Below are positions 17,863 to 26,173 of a DNA stretch of 64,000 nucleotides, piece by piece. The first letter of the stretch is position 1. Every line of letters begins with the position of its first letter. Source of the DNA: Corynebacterium hindlerae (GTDB lineage: Bacteria > Actinomycetota > Actinomycetes > Mycobacteriales > Mycobacteriaceae); NCBI RefSeq assembly GCF_014117265.1, contig NZ_CP059833.1:2387069-2451068 (forward strand). The letters run 5' to 3'. Position numbers and translations under genes: made by a program. The notes below the pieces were generated by a model. That model searched no databases. It was not told the origin of the DNA and was given only the letters and a program-made list of their open reading frames with translations.

Positions 17863-19479
17863 CTACACTAAAGCGAAAAGCAAGATCTGCGCCATGATGA
17901 TTTTGAGCACCATGGCTAGCGGGTAGACCGTGGTGTAGCCGATCGCTGGGAGTTCGTTGCGGGCTTGGTCGCTCGAGTATCCCAGGATCGCTGGGTGCGT
18001 TTGCACTCCGGAGAAAATTCCCGACACGATGCCGAACGGCAGCCGGAGTACCAGGTGCCCCACAACGAGGGTGAAGAGGCACATGAACAGGGTGAGGATT
18101 GCGCCCAATCCGATGATGGTCAGCGAAGTCGGGTCTGACAGCGCCGTCGAAAAGCCTGCGCCCGCGGTGGTGCCAATACCGGCGAGGAATAGCGTGAGCC
18201 CCAGGGTCTGCAGGATTTTCAGGGCGGAGTAGGGCGTTTGCCAGACGAACGGGCCGGTGCGTCCGAGTGCGCCGAGGATCAATGCGACCAGCAGTGGGCC
18301 GCCCGCGTTGCCGAGTTTCAGGGTCATTCCGCCGGGGAGTGGTACTGCGATCATGCCGACGAGCACGCCGATCGTCAGGCCCATGAGCAGCGGGATCAGG
18401 TTAATGTCTGAGACAAGTTTGTAGGAGTCACCGAAGAACTTGGTGGCGCGATCCATCTTTGCGGCGGAGGTGACTACTCGGACGCGGTCACCGAGCAGGA
18501 GCGTCATGTCTGGGGTGGCGACCATGTCATCGTCACCGCGACGGATGCGGGTGATGAGCATGTCGGACATCTTGGGGCGGAGTTTGCTTAAAGGGATGCC
18601 CACGACATCCGGGTTGGAGACGAAGATGCGTCGGTAGTCGAGGCCGTCGTCGTGCGTCGGTTCGCCTGGTAGCGGGGTGCCAATTGCCTCGATGGCGCGC
18701 TCGATCTCCTCCGGGGTGCCCACCACGCTGAGGATGTCGCCAACGCGGGCGCGATCTCCCAGGTCGGGAACGTGCAGGTCGCCATCACGTTCGCGGCGGG
18801 AGACGATCACTTCCAGCTCCAGAATGTAGGGAATGTTCGTGATCGCTGGCAGTCCGGGTTTATCCACCCGAATCCGCTGCGTGATCAGCTCCTGCATCGC
18901 CACGCCGGCCGCGACCGCCTCGGCATCGTGATCCACCCGGAACAGCTTGCCCAGCACGCCGATCATGATGATGCCCACCAGCACACCCAGCGGGTACGCC
19001 AGCGAATACGCCACCACCGGCAGGTCCGACATCGCAGCCAGCTCAGATCCTTGGAACAGCAGGGGCAGGGATTCCTTCGCCGCCGCCATCGCTGGGGTGT
19101 TGGTCAGCGCGCCGGTGAACATGCCTGTGCCGGTCGCCGCGTTAAGCCCGCCAAGCTTCACGACGCCATAAGCCAGAGCCGTGGTTGCAACAATGATGAC
19201 CACGGCAAACAGGTTGTATTTCAGGCCCGTGGTGCGGAGCGAATGGAAGAAGTCCGGTCCCGCTTCCAGGCCGATCGTGTAGACGAAGAGAGCGAGCCCG
19301 ATGATGTACACCATCGGCGGCAGCGTCACTGCGGGTTCTATGGTGGCGAATCCGAGTCCCACAAAGAGCACGGCGGCGACACCTAATTTGAAGGATCCGA
19401 TCTGGATCCGACCAAGCAAAAGCCCTAGCGCCATGATGACGACTAGGGCTAGTAGCTGGTTCTCAACAAAGAACTGCAC
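17863..19479 (-). CDS. AspT/YidE-type membrane exchanger with two RCK_C domains
   Basis: 538 residues from GTG 19479, supported by GAGG upstream and by placing the start just after the DUF4191 stop. Two blocks of five or six transmembrane helices flank a hydrophilic core (about 190-360) with two TrkA-C-like domains (VDKPGLPAITNIPYILELEV; VSNPDVVGIPLSKLRPKMSDMLITRI). The helix motifs GLEAGPDFF and TPYSALKILQTLGLTLFLAGIG are typical of the aspartate-alanine exchanger family. Substrate unknown. Two to four nt downstream of the DUF4191 gene, so co-transcribed. Confidence 0.85.
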   Translation of the reverse strand: MQFFVENQLLALVVIMALGLLLGRIQIGSFKLGVAAVLFVGLGFATIEPAVTLPPMVYIIGLALFVYTIGLEAGPDFFHSLRTTGLKYNLFAVVIIVATTALAYGVVKLGGLNAATGTGMFTGALTNTPAMAAAKESLPLLFQGSELAAMSDLPVVAYSLAYPLGVLVGIIMIGVLGKLFRVDHDAEAVAAGVAMQELITQRIRVDKPGLPAITNIPYILELEVIVSRRERDGDLHVPDLGDRARVGDILSVVGTPEEIERAIEAIGTPLPGEPTHDDGLDYRRIFVSNPDVVGIPLSKLRPKMSDMLITRIRRGDDDMVATPDMTLLLGDRVRVVTSAAKMDRATKFFGDSYKLVSDINLIPLLMGLTIGVLVGMIAVPLPGGMTLKLGNAGGPLLVALILGALGRTGPFVWQTPYSALKILQTLGLTLFLAGIGTTAGAGFSTALSDPTSLTIIGLGAILTLFMCLFTLVVGHLVLRLPFGIVSGIFSGVQTHPAILGYSSDQARNELPAIGYTTVYPLAMVLKIIMAQILLFALV

Positions 19480-19483
19480 TTTT

Positions 19484-20263
19484 TTATTTTCCTCGTTCAG
19501 CCTGACGGCGGGCACGTCGGTTCATACCAGAGACCTTAGCTCCCTTCGGGAGTGGTCCCTTGGGCAAACCGGGCTGGCCGGACGCATTGCCCACACTATC
19601 CATGGCTTCAATGCGCTGGGCCAGGGCGTACACTTCGTCCTTCTTGTAATTACGTGGAAGCTTCATCAGTTCCTTCTGCAGGTTACGCAGCGGAACTTGC
19701 CCCTCTCCTTCACCAGCGTACATCTCATAGATAGGAACGCCACCGGATACTCGGTTGAGGCGTCGTTTAGCCTGCGCCATCATCGGCTTCACGCGGTGCA
19801 TTTCGCCTTCGCCCACCAGGACAATGCCTGGATTGCCGATAACACGGTGCACAGCGTCCATGTGGGTATTGGCAGCCACAGCAGTCTTGGCGCGCCACAC
19901 CATGCCCACGCCGGACTTCAGATTCTCCAGCGCCCAACCAGCAGCACCCGGCTGGTCCTTGGCCTGGTCATACACGGAATTTTCCACGCGACGTGTAAAC
20001 ACGAACATGGCGAGCATAAACCCGAGTGCCAAGCCGATCGGGAGCATGAACCACTGCGCCTTGAAAAGCAACCCGATGCCGAAGAACACCAGGCCCACAC
20101 CGAGGATCGACAGCAACATAAGCGGCACAAGAGCCTTATCGTTCTTGCGCTGCATCTGGAACGCCTGCCACATCTGGGCGTAGTTCTGCTTACGTTGGGC
20201 CCGCTTAGCGGCCTTCGCTTCCTTCTCGGCGGCCTTGAGTTCAGCCTTCTTTGGATCTGCCAT
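19484..20263 (-). CDS. DUF4191 membrane protein
   Basis: 259 residues: a Lys/Ala-rich N-terminal helix (KKAELKAAEKEAKAAKRAQ), two transmembrane segments (about 47-90) and a cytoplasmic domain with VENSVYDQAKDQPGAAGWALENLKSG and GIVLVGEGEMHRVKPMMAQAKRRLNRV. It is conserved across Actinobacteria, usually directly downstream of lipA. Here 3.5 kb of other DNA separates it from lipA. TAAAGT 7 nt before the ATG could give a leaderless start. Function unknown. Confidence 0.85.
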   Translation of the reverse strand: MADPKKAELKAAEKEAKAAKRAQRKQNYAQMWQAFQMQRKNDKALVPLMLLSILGVGLVFFGIGLLFKAQWFMLPIGLALGFMLAMFVFTRRVENSVYDQAKDQPGAAGWALENLKSGVGMVWRAKTAVAANTHMDAVHRVIGNPGIVLVGEGEMHRVKPMMAQAKRRLNRVSGGVPIYEMYAGEGEGQVPLRNLQKELMKLPRNYKKDEVYALAQRIEAMDSVGNASGQPGLPKGPLPKGAKVSGMNRRARRQAERGK

Positions 20264-20442
20264 GACACCTACTTTAGGCCACCGCGCCTGAATTTCTATA
20301 TTGCGGGCACGCGTAGGTTGAGTTTTGGTTCGTACTCGCGGCCGGGCGCGCCTAAAAGCAGCAAGGTGAAACCCGGCAGGTCGAGAGACTGCGAGCGAAT
20401 TAGTGCCCTATGGCGTGAAAAGCAGATGTATTGAGAGTGTGT
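20264..20442. other. Intergenic DNA before tandem repeats
   Basis: About 180 bp without a convincing gene or RNA signal. It marks the edge of the segment that separates DUF4191 from lipA. Short frames here have no ribosome binding site and cross the repeats. Confidence 0.4.
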
Positions 20443-20564
20443 GGCGGCCCCTTTGATCCCGACATTGGTGGACCGGTGCCCCGACCCCGACATTACGCCC
20501 CCGAGGTTGCCCCAAAAATGCCTCCACCAGCCCGAACTTCGGGAGGGTAATGTCGGGGACAACG
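20443..20564. repeat. 122-bp repeat unit, copy 1
   Basis: Begins GGCGGCCCC and ends GGGGACAACG. It contains the 12-bp inverted repeat CCCCGACATTAC (20485-20496) / GTAATGTCGGGG (20547-20558) and an inner CCCGAACTTCGGG palindrome, so the strand can fold into a long hairpin. A further CCCGACATT lies near its left end. Copy 2 is nearly identical. Confidence 0.85.
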
Positions 20565-20630
20565 GATTTCCCCGCAGCCCCTCAACCCGGCTTGTGAACG
20601 TTGTGGATGAAGTGGTTAATGGGCCATCAT

Positions 20631-20752
20631 GGCGGCCCTTTTGATCCCGACATTGGTGGACCGGTGCCGCGACCCCGACATTACGGCCCCGAGGTTGCCC
20701 CAAAAATGCCCCCACCAGCCCGAACTTCGGGAGGGTAATGTCGGGGACAACG
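20631..20752. repeat. 122-bp repeat unit, copy 2
   Basis: Same length as copy 1, with only a handful of substitutions, and offset by 188 bp. The 12-bp inverted repeat and the inner palindrome are fully conserved. The 66 bp between the units is not repeated. Confidence 0.85.
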
Positions 20753-20836
20753 CGTAAACGACCCGAAATCCTCAACATATTGGGTTTCACCCAGCTGCTT
20801 TTCGGGCCAAGCACACCGCCTCGCAAAACCAACCCC

Positions 20837-20865
20837 TTGCGCTTCGGCCGCAAACCAGCTAGCGT
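20837..20865 (+). promoter_or_regulatory. Promoter of rtcB leader
   Basis: TTGCGC (20837-20842), a 17-nt spacer and TAGCGT (20860-20865) give a plausible sigma-A promoter with a start near 20872, upstream of the structured leader and rtcB. Motif-based only. Confidence 0.45.
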
Positions 20866-20901
20866 CACTAAGCGGACTATTCATGGAAGGAAAGGGACGA
20901 C

Positions 20902-20970
20902 GTGAGTTACATCGTTACCTTGAAGCTACACCTGCAGCGCGAATTTACGCGACCTGACAGGTGCATGTAG
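20902..20970 (+). CDS. Possible 22-residue leader peptide
   Basis: GTG at 20902 with AAAGGGA 5-6 nt upstream, stop TAG at 20968-20970. The peptide starts MSYIVTLKLHLQ. Hairpin A covers the start codon and hairpin B includes the stop, so its translation could change RNA folding before the terminator. No run of one regulatory codon is present. It may not be a gene. Confidence 0.25.
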   Translation: MSYIVTLKLHLQREFTRPDRCM

Positions 20971-20990
20971 TCTACGAATTTTTCATTCTC

Positions 20991-21025
20991 AGTGCTGCCT
21001 GTCGATGTTGCAGGCGGCACTTTTT
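20991..21025 (+). terminator. Rho-independent terminator upstream of rtcB
   Basis: AGTGCTGCCTG / CAGGCGGCACT, an 11-bp stem with one wobble and a 9-nt loop, followed by TTTTT. It lies 66 nt before the rtcB ATG in the same orientation, so it either ends a small RNA or attenuates rtcB. Confidence 0.8.
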
Positions 21026-21091
21026 GGGTTTCTAGGGTGACGGCTTGTGGCGTCGATAAGCCTGCGCTGACCTATTTTGGAAGGAATCCTG

Positions 21092-22243
21092 ATGTGCAAA
21101 GTGATCAACTTTGCTTCGATCGTGGAGGATGAGGCGCTGCGGCAGGCACAGATCACCGCCGAGCTGCCGTTCATTTATCCGCACGTGGCGCTGATGCCTG
21201 ATGCGCACGTGGGCATGGGCTCCAGTATCGGTACGGTGTTCGGCACGATCGGTGCGGTGATCCCGGCGGCAGTCGGCGTGGATATTGGCTGCGGCATGAT
21301 CGGCGTGCGGACGTCGCTGGTGAAGGACGACCTGAAGGGCGACCTGACGCAGCTTCGCGACGCCCTGGAGGCCATCATCCCGCTCTCCCCAGGTAACTAC
21401 AATTCGAAGGTCCGCTTCACCGCCACGAAGAATCGGGTGCGTGAGCTGGAGGATCTCGCTGCCGAGGGTGGGGTGAACCTGGAGCACTCACCGAAGTGGA
21501 AGGTGCAGCTCGGATCCCTGGGCGGCGGTAACCACTTCATCGAGCTGTGCCTTGATGAGCTGGATCGGGTGTGGATGTTCCTGCACTCCGGGTCCCGGGG
21601 AGTGGGCAACAAAATCGCGCAGAAGCACATTCGGGCGGCGAAGGCAGACATGCGAACTCGGCGTCGAACCGTGGTGGATCCGAACCTGGCCTACCTTAGC
21701 GAGGGAACCCCAGAGTTCGACTCTTACCTGCGGGATCTGAACTGGGCGCAGCGCTTCGCGTACCTCAACCGCGAGGAGATGATGGACCGGTTCGCCTTCG
21801 CGCTCCGCGAGTTCGCCGGCGACTTTGAGGAAGTCGAACGGATCAACTGCCACCACAATTACACCGTGCAGGAAGAACACTATGGCAAGCGGGTGTGGCT
21901 GACCCGTAAGGGCGCGATCCGGGCAGACGAGGGCGTGTCCGCACTGATTCCCGGTTCGATGGGCACGGCATCGTACGTGGTCGAGGGCCTGGGAAACCCG
22001 GAGGCGCTGCGCTCTGCGCCACACGGTGCGGGCCGGGTGCTGTCGCGTACCCAGGCGCGTGCCGCCTTCACCGCAGCCGACCTTGAGGCGCGGATGGGTG
22101 ACATCGTGCACCGTCCAGGTGAGGAGTTCATTGACGAGATCCCGGATGCCTACAAGGACATTGATCAGGTGATCGTCGATGCAGCTTCGCTGGTGAGGGT
22201 CCGCCACAAGCTGCGGCAGGTGCTGAACGTCAAGGGCACCTAG
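21092..22243 (+). CDS. RtcB family RNA ligase
   Basis: 383 codons from ATG 21092 with AAGGAA upstream (382 to 383 residues; E. coli RtcB has about 408). Family motifs: PDAHVGMG and GVDIGCGM (metal-binding Asp/Cys), LGGGNHFIE, HSGSRGVG, NCHHNY and SAPHGAGR, in which His near 310 is the expected guanylylated nucleophile. RtcB joins 2',3'-cyclic phosphate or 3'-phosphate ends to 5'-OH RNA using GTP and manganese. The usual SCSHGAGR reads SAPHGAGR. Ten nt separate it from the first ATPase gene, so the three probably form an operon. No rtcA, prfH or rsr partner is seen. Confidence 0.88.
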   Translation: MCKVINFASIVEDEALRQAQITAELPFIYPHVALMPDAHVGMGSSIGTVFGTIGAVIPAAVGVDIGCGMIGVRTSLVKDDLKGDLTQLRDALEAIIPLSPGNYNSKVRFTATKNRVRELEDLAAEGGVNLEHSPKWKVQLGSLGGGNHFIELCLDELDRVWMFLHSGSRGVGNKIAQKHIRAAKADMRTRRRTVVDPNLAYLSEGTPEFDSYLRDLNWAQRFAYLNREEMMDRFAFALREFAGDFEEVERINCHHNYTVQEEHYGKRVWLTRKGAIRADEGVSALIPGSMGTASYVVEGLGNPEALRSAPHGAGRVLSRTQARAAFTAADLEARMGDIVHRPGEEFIDEIPDAYKDIDQVIVDAASLVRVRHKLRQVLNVKGT

Positions 22244-22252
22244 ACTGGTTTT

Positions 22253-22885
22253 ATGTTTGTCGATCGCATTGCTGCCAGGACTGCGCCGGTGCGCGGGTAT
22301 GCCTGTGGCTTGCCCGTCACCAGGTGCCTGGCTAAGCAGCGGCTGTGGCTGCGCAGCCCAGTGACGATCTTCACCGGCGATAATGGGTCGGGTAAATCCA
22401 CCCTCATCGAGGCTCTGGCCTGCAAGCTGGGTTTCAATGCGGAGGGCGGTCGCCAGTTCGAGTTCCTGACCACCGAATGGACCACTTCTGAGCTGCATAA
22501 AGGCTTAGTGGTGGTCGGTTCGGAAACCATCCTGGGAGGCTATTTCCTGCGCGCGGAAACGCACTACAATGTCTCTCCCCAGTCGCGGATTCGTTCCCAC
22601 GGCGAGTCCATCATGGACGTGGTGGAGGACAACTTCTTCCACAAGTGGCTGTACATTCTGGACGAGCCCGAGGCGGGGCTGAGCCCCATCCACCAGATGG
22701 CGTTGCTCGGCTACATTCACCGCATCGCCACAGGTGGTGGGCAGTTCATCATCGCGACGCACTCGCCCATCATCTTGGGGATTCCGGGCGCAGACATCAT
22801 CCACATCACACCCGCGGGCTTTCAGCGGATGACCTTCGATGACCATCCGCTCTACCGCAATTACGCCAGCTACCTGGGGGTGTGA
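22253..22885 (+). CDS. ABC/AAA-type ATPase, paralogue 1 (COG3910-like)
   Basis: 210 residues. Walker A GDNGSGKST (42-50), Walker B YILDEPEAG (Asp137, Glu138) and the switch histidine in IIATHSP (His170). The fold resembles soluble SMC/ABC-like predicted ATPases rather than transporters, since no membrane partner or complete LSGGQ signature is seen. About one third of its residues match the next protein, so the pair probably arose by duplication and may form a heterodimer. Its stop overlaps the next start (TGATG). RNA-repair context is suggested by rtcB upstream but unproven. Confidence 0.82.
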   Translation: MFVDRIAARTAPVRGYACGLPVTRCLAKQRLWLRSPVTIFTGDNGSGKSTLIEALACKLGFNAEGGRQFEFLTTEWTTSELHKGLVVVGSETILGGYFLRAETHYNVSPQSRIRSHGESIMDVVEDNFFHKWLYILDEPEAGLSPIHQMALLGYIHRIATGGGQFIIATHSPIILGIPGADIIHITPAGFQRMTFDDHPLYRNYASYLGV

Positions 22886-23589
22886 TGTTTGTTTCCAGCG
22901 TTTCCGTCCCGGAGTTCACCTCGGGCACCTACGTTGATGACCTCCCGGTGGTCGCGGCGTTGCGCGAGCACGGGGCACTGCGCTTCACGACGCCCATCAC
23001 CTTCATCGTGGGCGAAAACGGTTCCGGGAAGTCGACGCTGCTGGAAGCTATCGCCGTCTCGCTCGGTTTCAGCCCAGAGGGCGGCTCCCGAAATATGAAC
23101 TTCTCCGGCCTCGACGCGGTATCTGAGCTGCATAAATATCTGGCGGTGACGCGGCCTAGGAACCCGCGTGATGGGTACTTTGTGCGTGCGGAGTCTATGT
23201 ACCGCGCGTACACCTACCTAGACACGATCAACGACGGTCGGCAACCCTTCATGCACCCCAACTCCCATGGTGAGGCGACGATGGAGCTGGTGCGCCACCG
23301 CTTCCACGGCAACGGGTTGTTTCTGATGGATGAGCCGGAGTCCGGGTTGAGCTTTGACACCAGCGTCGAACTAGCAGGGAAGATTGAAAAGCTCGCAGAT
23401 CAAGGAGCTCAATTCATCATTGCGACGCATTCGCCGATTCTGCTGGGGATTCCAGGCGCTCGGATTCTGGAGATCACGGAAAACGGTCTGGGGTTTGTTC
23501 CCTACGATGAGTGTGAACTCGTCCAAGCCTACCGAGAGTTTCTCGCTGATCCGCACGGGACCGCGCAGTACCTGGTGAATGGGGAGTAA
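22885..23589 (+). CDS. ABC/AAA-type ATPase, paralogue 2 (COG3910-like)
   Basis: 234 residues from ATG 22885, which overlaps the upstream stop by 1 nt. Walker A GENGSGKST (43-51), Walker B LFLMDEPESG (Asp149, Glu150) and QFIIATHSPILLGIPGA shared almost exactly with paralogue 1. The C-terminus is longer (YREFLADPHGTAQYLV). Third gene of the rtcB operon. Similar tandem ATPases occur in other corynebacteria without a known role. Confidence 0.82.
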   Translation: MFVSSVSVPEFTSGTYVDDLPVVAALREHGALRFTTPITFIVGENGSGKSTLLEAIAVSLGFSPEGGSRNMNFSGLDAVSELHKYLAVTRPRNPRDGYFVRAESMYRAYTYLDTINDGRQPFMHPNSHGEATMELVRHRFHGNGLFLMDEPESGLSFDTSVELAGKIEKLADQGAQFIIATHSPILLGIPGARILEITENGLGFVPYDECELVQAYREFLADPHGTAQYLVNGE

Positions 23590-23600
23590 GAGCGGGGCCG

Positions 23601-23659
23601 AAATCTAGCGTACCGATGGGATTTTTCGCGCATGATTCGTCCCATCCGTACGCTAAATC
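23601..23659. repeat. REP-like palindrome, copy 2
   Basis: AAATCTAGCGTACCGATGGGA (23601-23621) and TCCCATCCGTACGCTAAATC (23640-23659) form an inverted repeat with mismatches in the arm. It lies 11 nt after the second ATPase stop and is followed by CGCGCGTTATCTGGT, repeated after copy 3 and again at the end of lipA. Confidence 0.8.
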
Positions 23660-23691
23660 CCGCGCGTTATCTGGTCGCTGAGGCGGGGTCG

Positions 23692-23750
23692 AAATCGAGC
23701 GTACCGATGGGATTTTTCGCGCATGATTCGTCTCATCCGTACGCTAAATT
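23692..23750. repeat. REP-like palindrome, copy 3
   Basis: AAATCGAGCGTACCGATGGGA (23692-23712) and TCTCATCCGTACGCTAAATT (23731-23750). Copies 2 and 3 share the central loop (TTTTTCGCGCATGATTCG) and flank, so they are a direct tandem duplication of about 91 bp. Confidence 0.8.
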
Positions 23751-23782
23751 CCACGCGTTATCTGTTTGCCAAATCCCGCGCG

Positions 23783-24835
23783 TTATCTGGTTGCTACTGG
23801 GGTTTCCTCTGAAGCGCCGTACTTGTCCAGCAAGGACTGTGCTTCCTGGGCGGTGGATCCTTCGGAGGTTTCTTCCAGGTGCTTGAGGTTTTCTGGTAGT
23901 TCCTCGCCTCGGGCCTTGATGGTCTGGGCGTAGAGTCGGCCTGCGCGGTAGGAGGAGCGAACCAACGGTCCAGACATAACGCCGGAGAAGCCGAGCTCCT
24001 TCGCGTATTGGGAGTGTTCCACGAATTCCTCTGGGCGGACCCAGCGGTCGATGGGGTGGAACTTGATGCCTGGGCGCAGGTATTGGGTGATGGTGATGAT
24101 GTCGCAGCCTGCGTCGTGAAGCTCGCGGAGTGCTTCCCGGACCTCGTCGACAGTTTCACCCATGCCGAGGATCAGGTTGGATTTAGTGACCAGACCGAAG
24201 TCACGGGCTTGGCGAATCACGTCGAGGGAGCGCTCATAGCGGAACGCTGGGCGGATGCGCTTGAAGATGCGGGGCACGGTTTCCACGTTATGCGCGAAGA
24301 CTTCTGGGCGGGCCTCGAAAACTTCCTGCAGCAGGTCAGGCTTGCCGGAGAAGTCTGGTACGAGGTTTTCCACACCGGTGTGTGGGTTGAGTGCATGAAT
24401 TTGGCGCACCACCTCGGCATAGAGCCAGGCGCCTTGGTCAGGAAGGTCATCGCGGGTGACGCCGGTGATGGTGGCGTAGTTGAGTCCCATTTCCTTCACC
24501 GATTCTGCCACGCGGCGTGGTTCGTCGCGGTCCAGTGGTTCCGGTTTTCCGGTGTGGATTTGACAGAAATCGCAGCGTCTCGTGCACTGGTCGCCGCCGA
24601 TGAGGAACGTGGCCTCACGGGACTCCCAACATTCGTGGATGTTCGGGCAGCCTGCTTCCTGGCACACGGTGTGCAAGGAAGCGCCCGAGACGCGCTGCTT
24701 CATGTCCTGGTATTCCGGCCCGGTTTTGACGGAGGTGCGGATCCAGCGTGGCTTGCTCTCGATCGGAGTCTCAGCATTGCGAGCCTCGACGCGGAGCATC
24801 TTTCTTCCATCGGGTGCAACAGTCACGTAGGCCAC
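23783..24835 (-). CDS. lipA: Lipoyl synthase
   Basis: 350 residues. Radical-SAM cluster CTRRCDFC (Cys84, Cys88, Cys91) and the auxiliary cluster cysteines Cys58, Cys63, Cys69 ([12 protein letters not shown]), plus [19 protein letters not shown] typical of LipA. It inserts two sulfurs into octanoyl groups on GcvH and E2 proteins, all encoded in this window. Starts 1 nt after lipB ends, so they form an operon. Its last codons (PVATR) lie in a short sequence that is repeated next to the REP-like copies downstream. Confidence 0.97.
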   Translation of the reverse strand: MAYVTVAPDGRKMLRVEARNAETPIESKPRWIRTSVKTGPEYQDMKQRVSGASLHTVCQEAGCPNIHECWESREATFLIGGDQCTRRCDFCQIHTGKPEPLDRDEPRRVAESVKEMGLNYATITGVTRDDLPDQGAWLYAEVVRQIHALNPHTGVENLVPDFSGKPDLLQEVFEARPEVFAHNVETVPRIFKRIRPAFRYERSLDVIRQARDFGLVTKSNLILGMGETVDEVREALRELHDAGCDIITITQYLRPGIKFHPIDRWVRPEEFVEHSQYAKELGFSGVMSGPLVRSSYRAGRLYAQTIKARGEELPENLKHLEETSEGSTAQEAQSLLDKYGASEETPVATR

Positions 24836-24836
24836 C

Positions 24837-25595
24837 CTACACCTTTCGGCTGCCTAACCCCTTGCACGGGTCGGGAGCGCTACCAAAAGTATGGTCAGCG
24901 ACGGTGAGTTTGCCGTTCAAGGCGTCGGTAAGCGCGGTGGCAAGGGGGGCGATGCACTCTGCGACGGTGACGTCCCGGCTGAGCTCCTCACTGAGGGTGG
25001 TGACCCCGGCGTCGCTGATGCCACAAGGGACGATGTGGTGGTAGTGCTCCAGCGTGTTGTTGCAGTTCAGTGCGAGGCCGTGCATGGCGACGCCTCTGGT
25101 GATGCGGATTCCGATGGCGGCGATTTTTCGGTCCGCACGCCCGTTGGAGGCGGGGACCCACACCCCGGATCGGCCGTCGATACGCCCGGCGTTGTGGACT
25201 CCGAGCTGGCGCACCACCTGGATCAGGGCTTCCTCAACGCGCCTGACGTAATCCACCACGTCAACAGGGTCGCGCAGCTTCACGATCGGGTAGCACACCA
25301 GCTGGCCTGGGCCATGCCAGGTGATTCGGCCACCGCGGTCCACATCGATCACTGGTAGCCCGTTGGTTGGGCGGTCTTCCGGCTGAGTGCGCTTGCCGGC
25401 GGTGTAGACGCTGGGGTGTTCCAGCATGAGCAGTTGATCGGGCACGGTGTCGGCGGCCCGCTGTTCCGCGATGTCCGCTTGAGCGTGCCACATCTCTTCG
25501 TAGTCGCGCACGCCAAGCTTGACGACGTCAAGTGGTCCGTCACTAGCGCGAATAGAGATATCGGGGGCGGTGAACGGTGGGCGAGGAGCTGTCAT
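24837..25595 (-). CDS. lipB: Octanoyl-[acyl-carrier-protein]:protein N-octanoyltransferase
   Basis: 252 residues. Conserved [17 protein letters not shown], Lys157 in RKIAAIGIR and the catalytic Cys191 in [14 protein letters not shown]. It transfers octanoyl from ACP to lipoyl-domain lysines, the step before LipA. The ATG at 25595 has no Shine-Dalgarno; TAGGAT 8 nt upstream, overlapping the stop of the MarR gene, suggests leaderless initiation. Confidence 0.97.
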   Translation of the reverse strand: MTAPRPPFTAPDISIRASDGPLDVVKLGVRDYEEMWHAQADIAEQRAADTVPDQLLMLEHPSVYTAGKRTQPEDRPTNGLPVIDVDRGGRITWHGPGQLVCYPIVKLRDPVDVVDYVRRVEEALIQVVRQLGVHNAGRIDGRSGVWVPASNGRADRKIAAIGIRITRGVAMHGLALNCNNTLEHYHHIVPCGISDAGVTTLSEELSRDVTVAECIAPLATALTDALNGKLTVADHTFGSAPDPCKGLGSRKV

Positions 25596-25606
25596 GCTTT
25601 TGTATC

Positions 25607-26080
25607 CTACTCGCCAAGTGCCTTCTTAAGGAGACCGCATAGTTGATCGGCTTCGTCTGGCGAAAGTCGCTCGGCGACGGTGCGGCAGGTGCCAAGGTGG
25701 CTGGGGAGGATAGCCTCGATGAGCTGGCGGCCCTCGTCGGTGAGCTCAATGAGGCTTTCTCGCCGACTGTTGGGGTTGACGGTGCGGGAAATGAGGCCTT
25801 CGGCCGTCAACTTATCCAACCGGTTAGTCAGCGCAGACGCAGAAATGAGTACCTGCTCAGCGAGCTCCTTGGCGGTGAGCGGGGTGTTGGCGCGCCGAAG
25901 GGTAGCCAGGACATCGAATTGCCATTGGTGGAGGCCATGATGGGCCAGGTTGGCGTCGATAAGCTGGCGTGCGTGATGTGCGAACTGCGCTGTGTATGCA
26001 GTAAGTCGCATGGGCGAGGCGTCTATCTCCGGCCGCGTACTGTGCCACTGAGCTAAGAGTTTTTCCACGTTAATTGCCAT
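25607..26080 (-). CDS. MarR family transcriptional regulator
   Basis: 157 residues with a winged helix-turn-helix: [20 protein letters not shown], recognition helix [19 protein letters not shown] and wing [17 protein letters not shown]. It probably represses the divergent EamA transporter and itself from the 93-bp region between them. It ends 11 nt before lipB but lipB seems to have its own promoter. Ligand unknown. Confidence 0.88.
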   Translation of the reverse strand: MAINVEKLLAQWHSTRPEIDASPMRLTAYTAQFAHHARQLIDANLAHHGLHQWQFDVLATLRRANTPLTAKELAEQVLISASALTNRLDKLTAEGLISRTVNPNSRRESLIELTDEGRQLIEAILPSHLGTCRTVAERLSPDEADQLCGLLKKALGE

Positions 26081-26101
26081 GGCTGGCTCCCAAAATCCAA
26101 A

Positions 26102-26159
26102 CTGTTTGACATCGAAGTGTTTTCCACTTTAGCGTAGGGGAGACCTGTTAACCCAAACA
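26102..26159. promoter_or_regulatory. Candidate MarR operator region
   Basis: Two inverted repeats lie between the divergent starts: AAGTG-TTTTC-CACTT, and the wider pair CTGTTTG / CAAACAG. MarR proteins usually bind such palindromes over divergent promoters. Position and symmetry only; binding is inferred. Confidence 0.35.
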
Positions 26160-26173
26160 GCGAAGGTGAATTG

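Larger units (their letters stand above)
20872..21025 (+). ncRNA. Structured leader or small RNA upstream of rtcB
   Basis: Three foldable parts in order. Hairpin A: ACGACGT / ACATCGT (20897-20915). Hairpin B: CTACACCTG at 20926-20934 pairs with CAGGT and GTAG (20958-20962, 20967-20970) leaving a GCAT bulge, and its apex is CGCG-AATTTA-CGCG. Hairpin C is a terminator (20991-21025). It could be an independent small RNA or a terminating leader controlling rtcB. A 22-codon frame lies inside it. It does not match a tRNA, and no known riboswitch was recognised. Confidence 0.45.

Noticed and set aside
20443..20752. CRISPR array
   Set aside because: There are only two units, each 122 bp with internal palindromes, and no cas genes nearby.
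20872..21025. tRNA or Y-RNA-like tRNA mimic next to rtcB
   Set aside because: No TTCGAAT-type T loop, no acceptor stem closing the region and no CCA; the hairpins do not form a cloverleaf.
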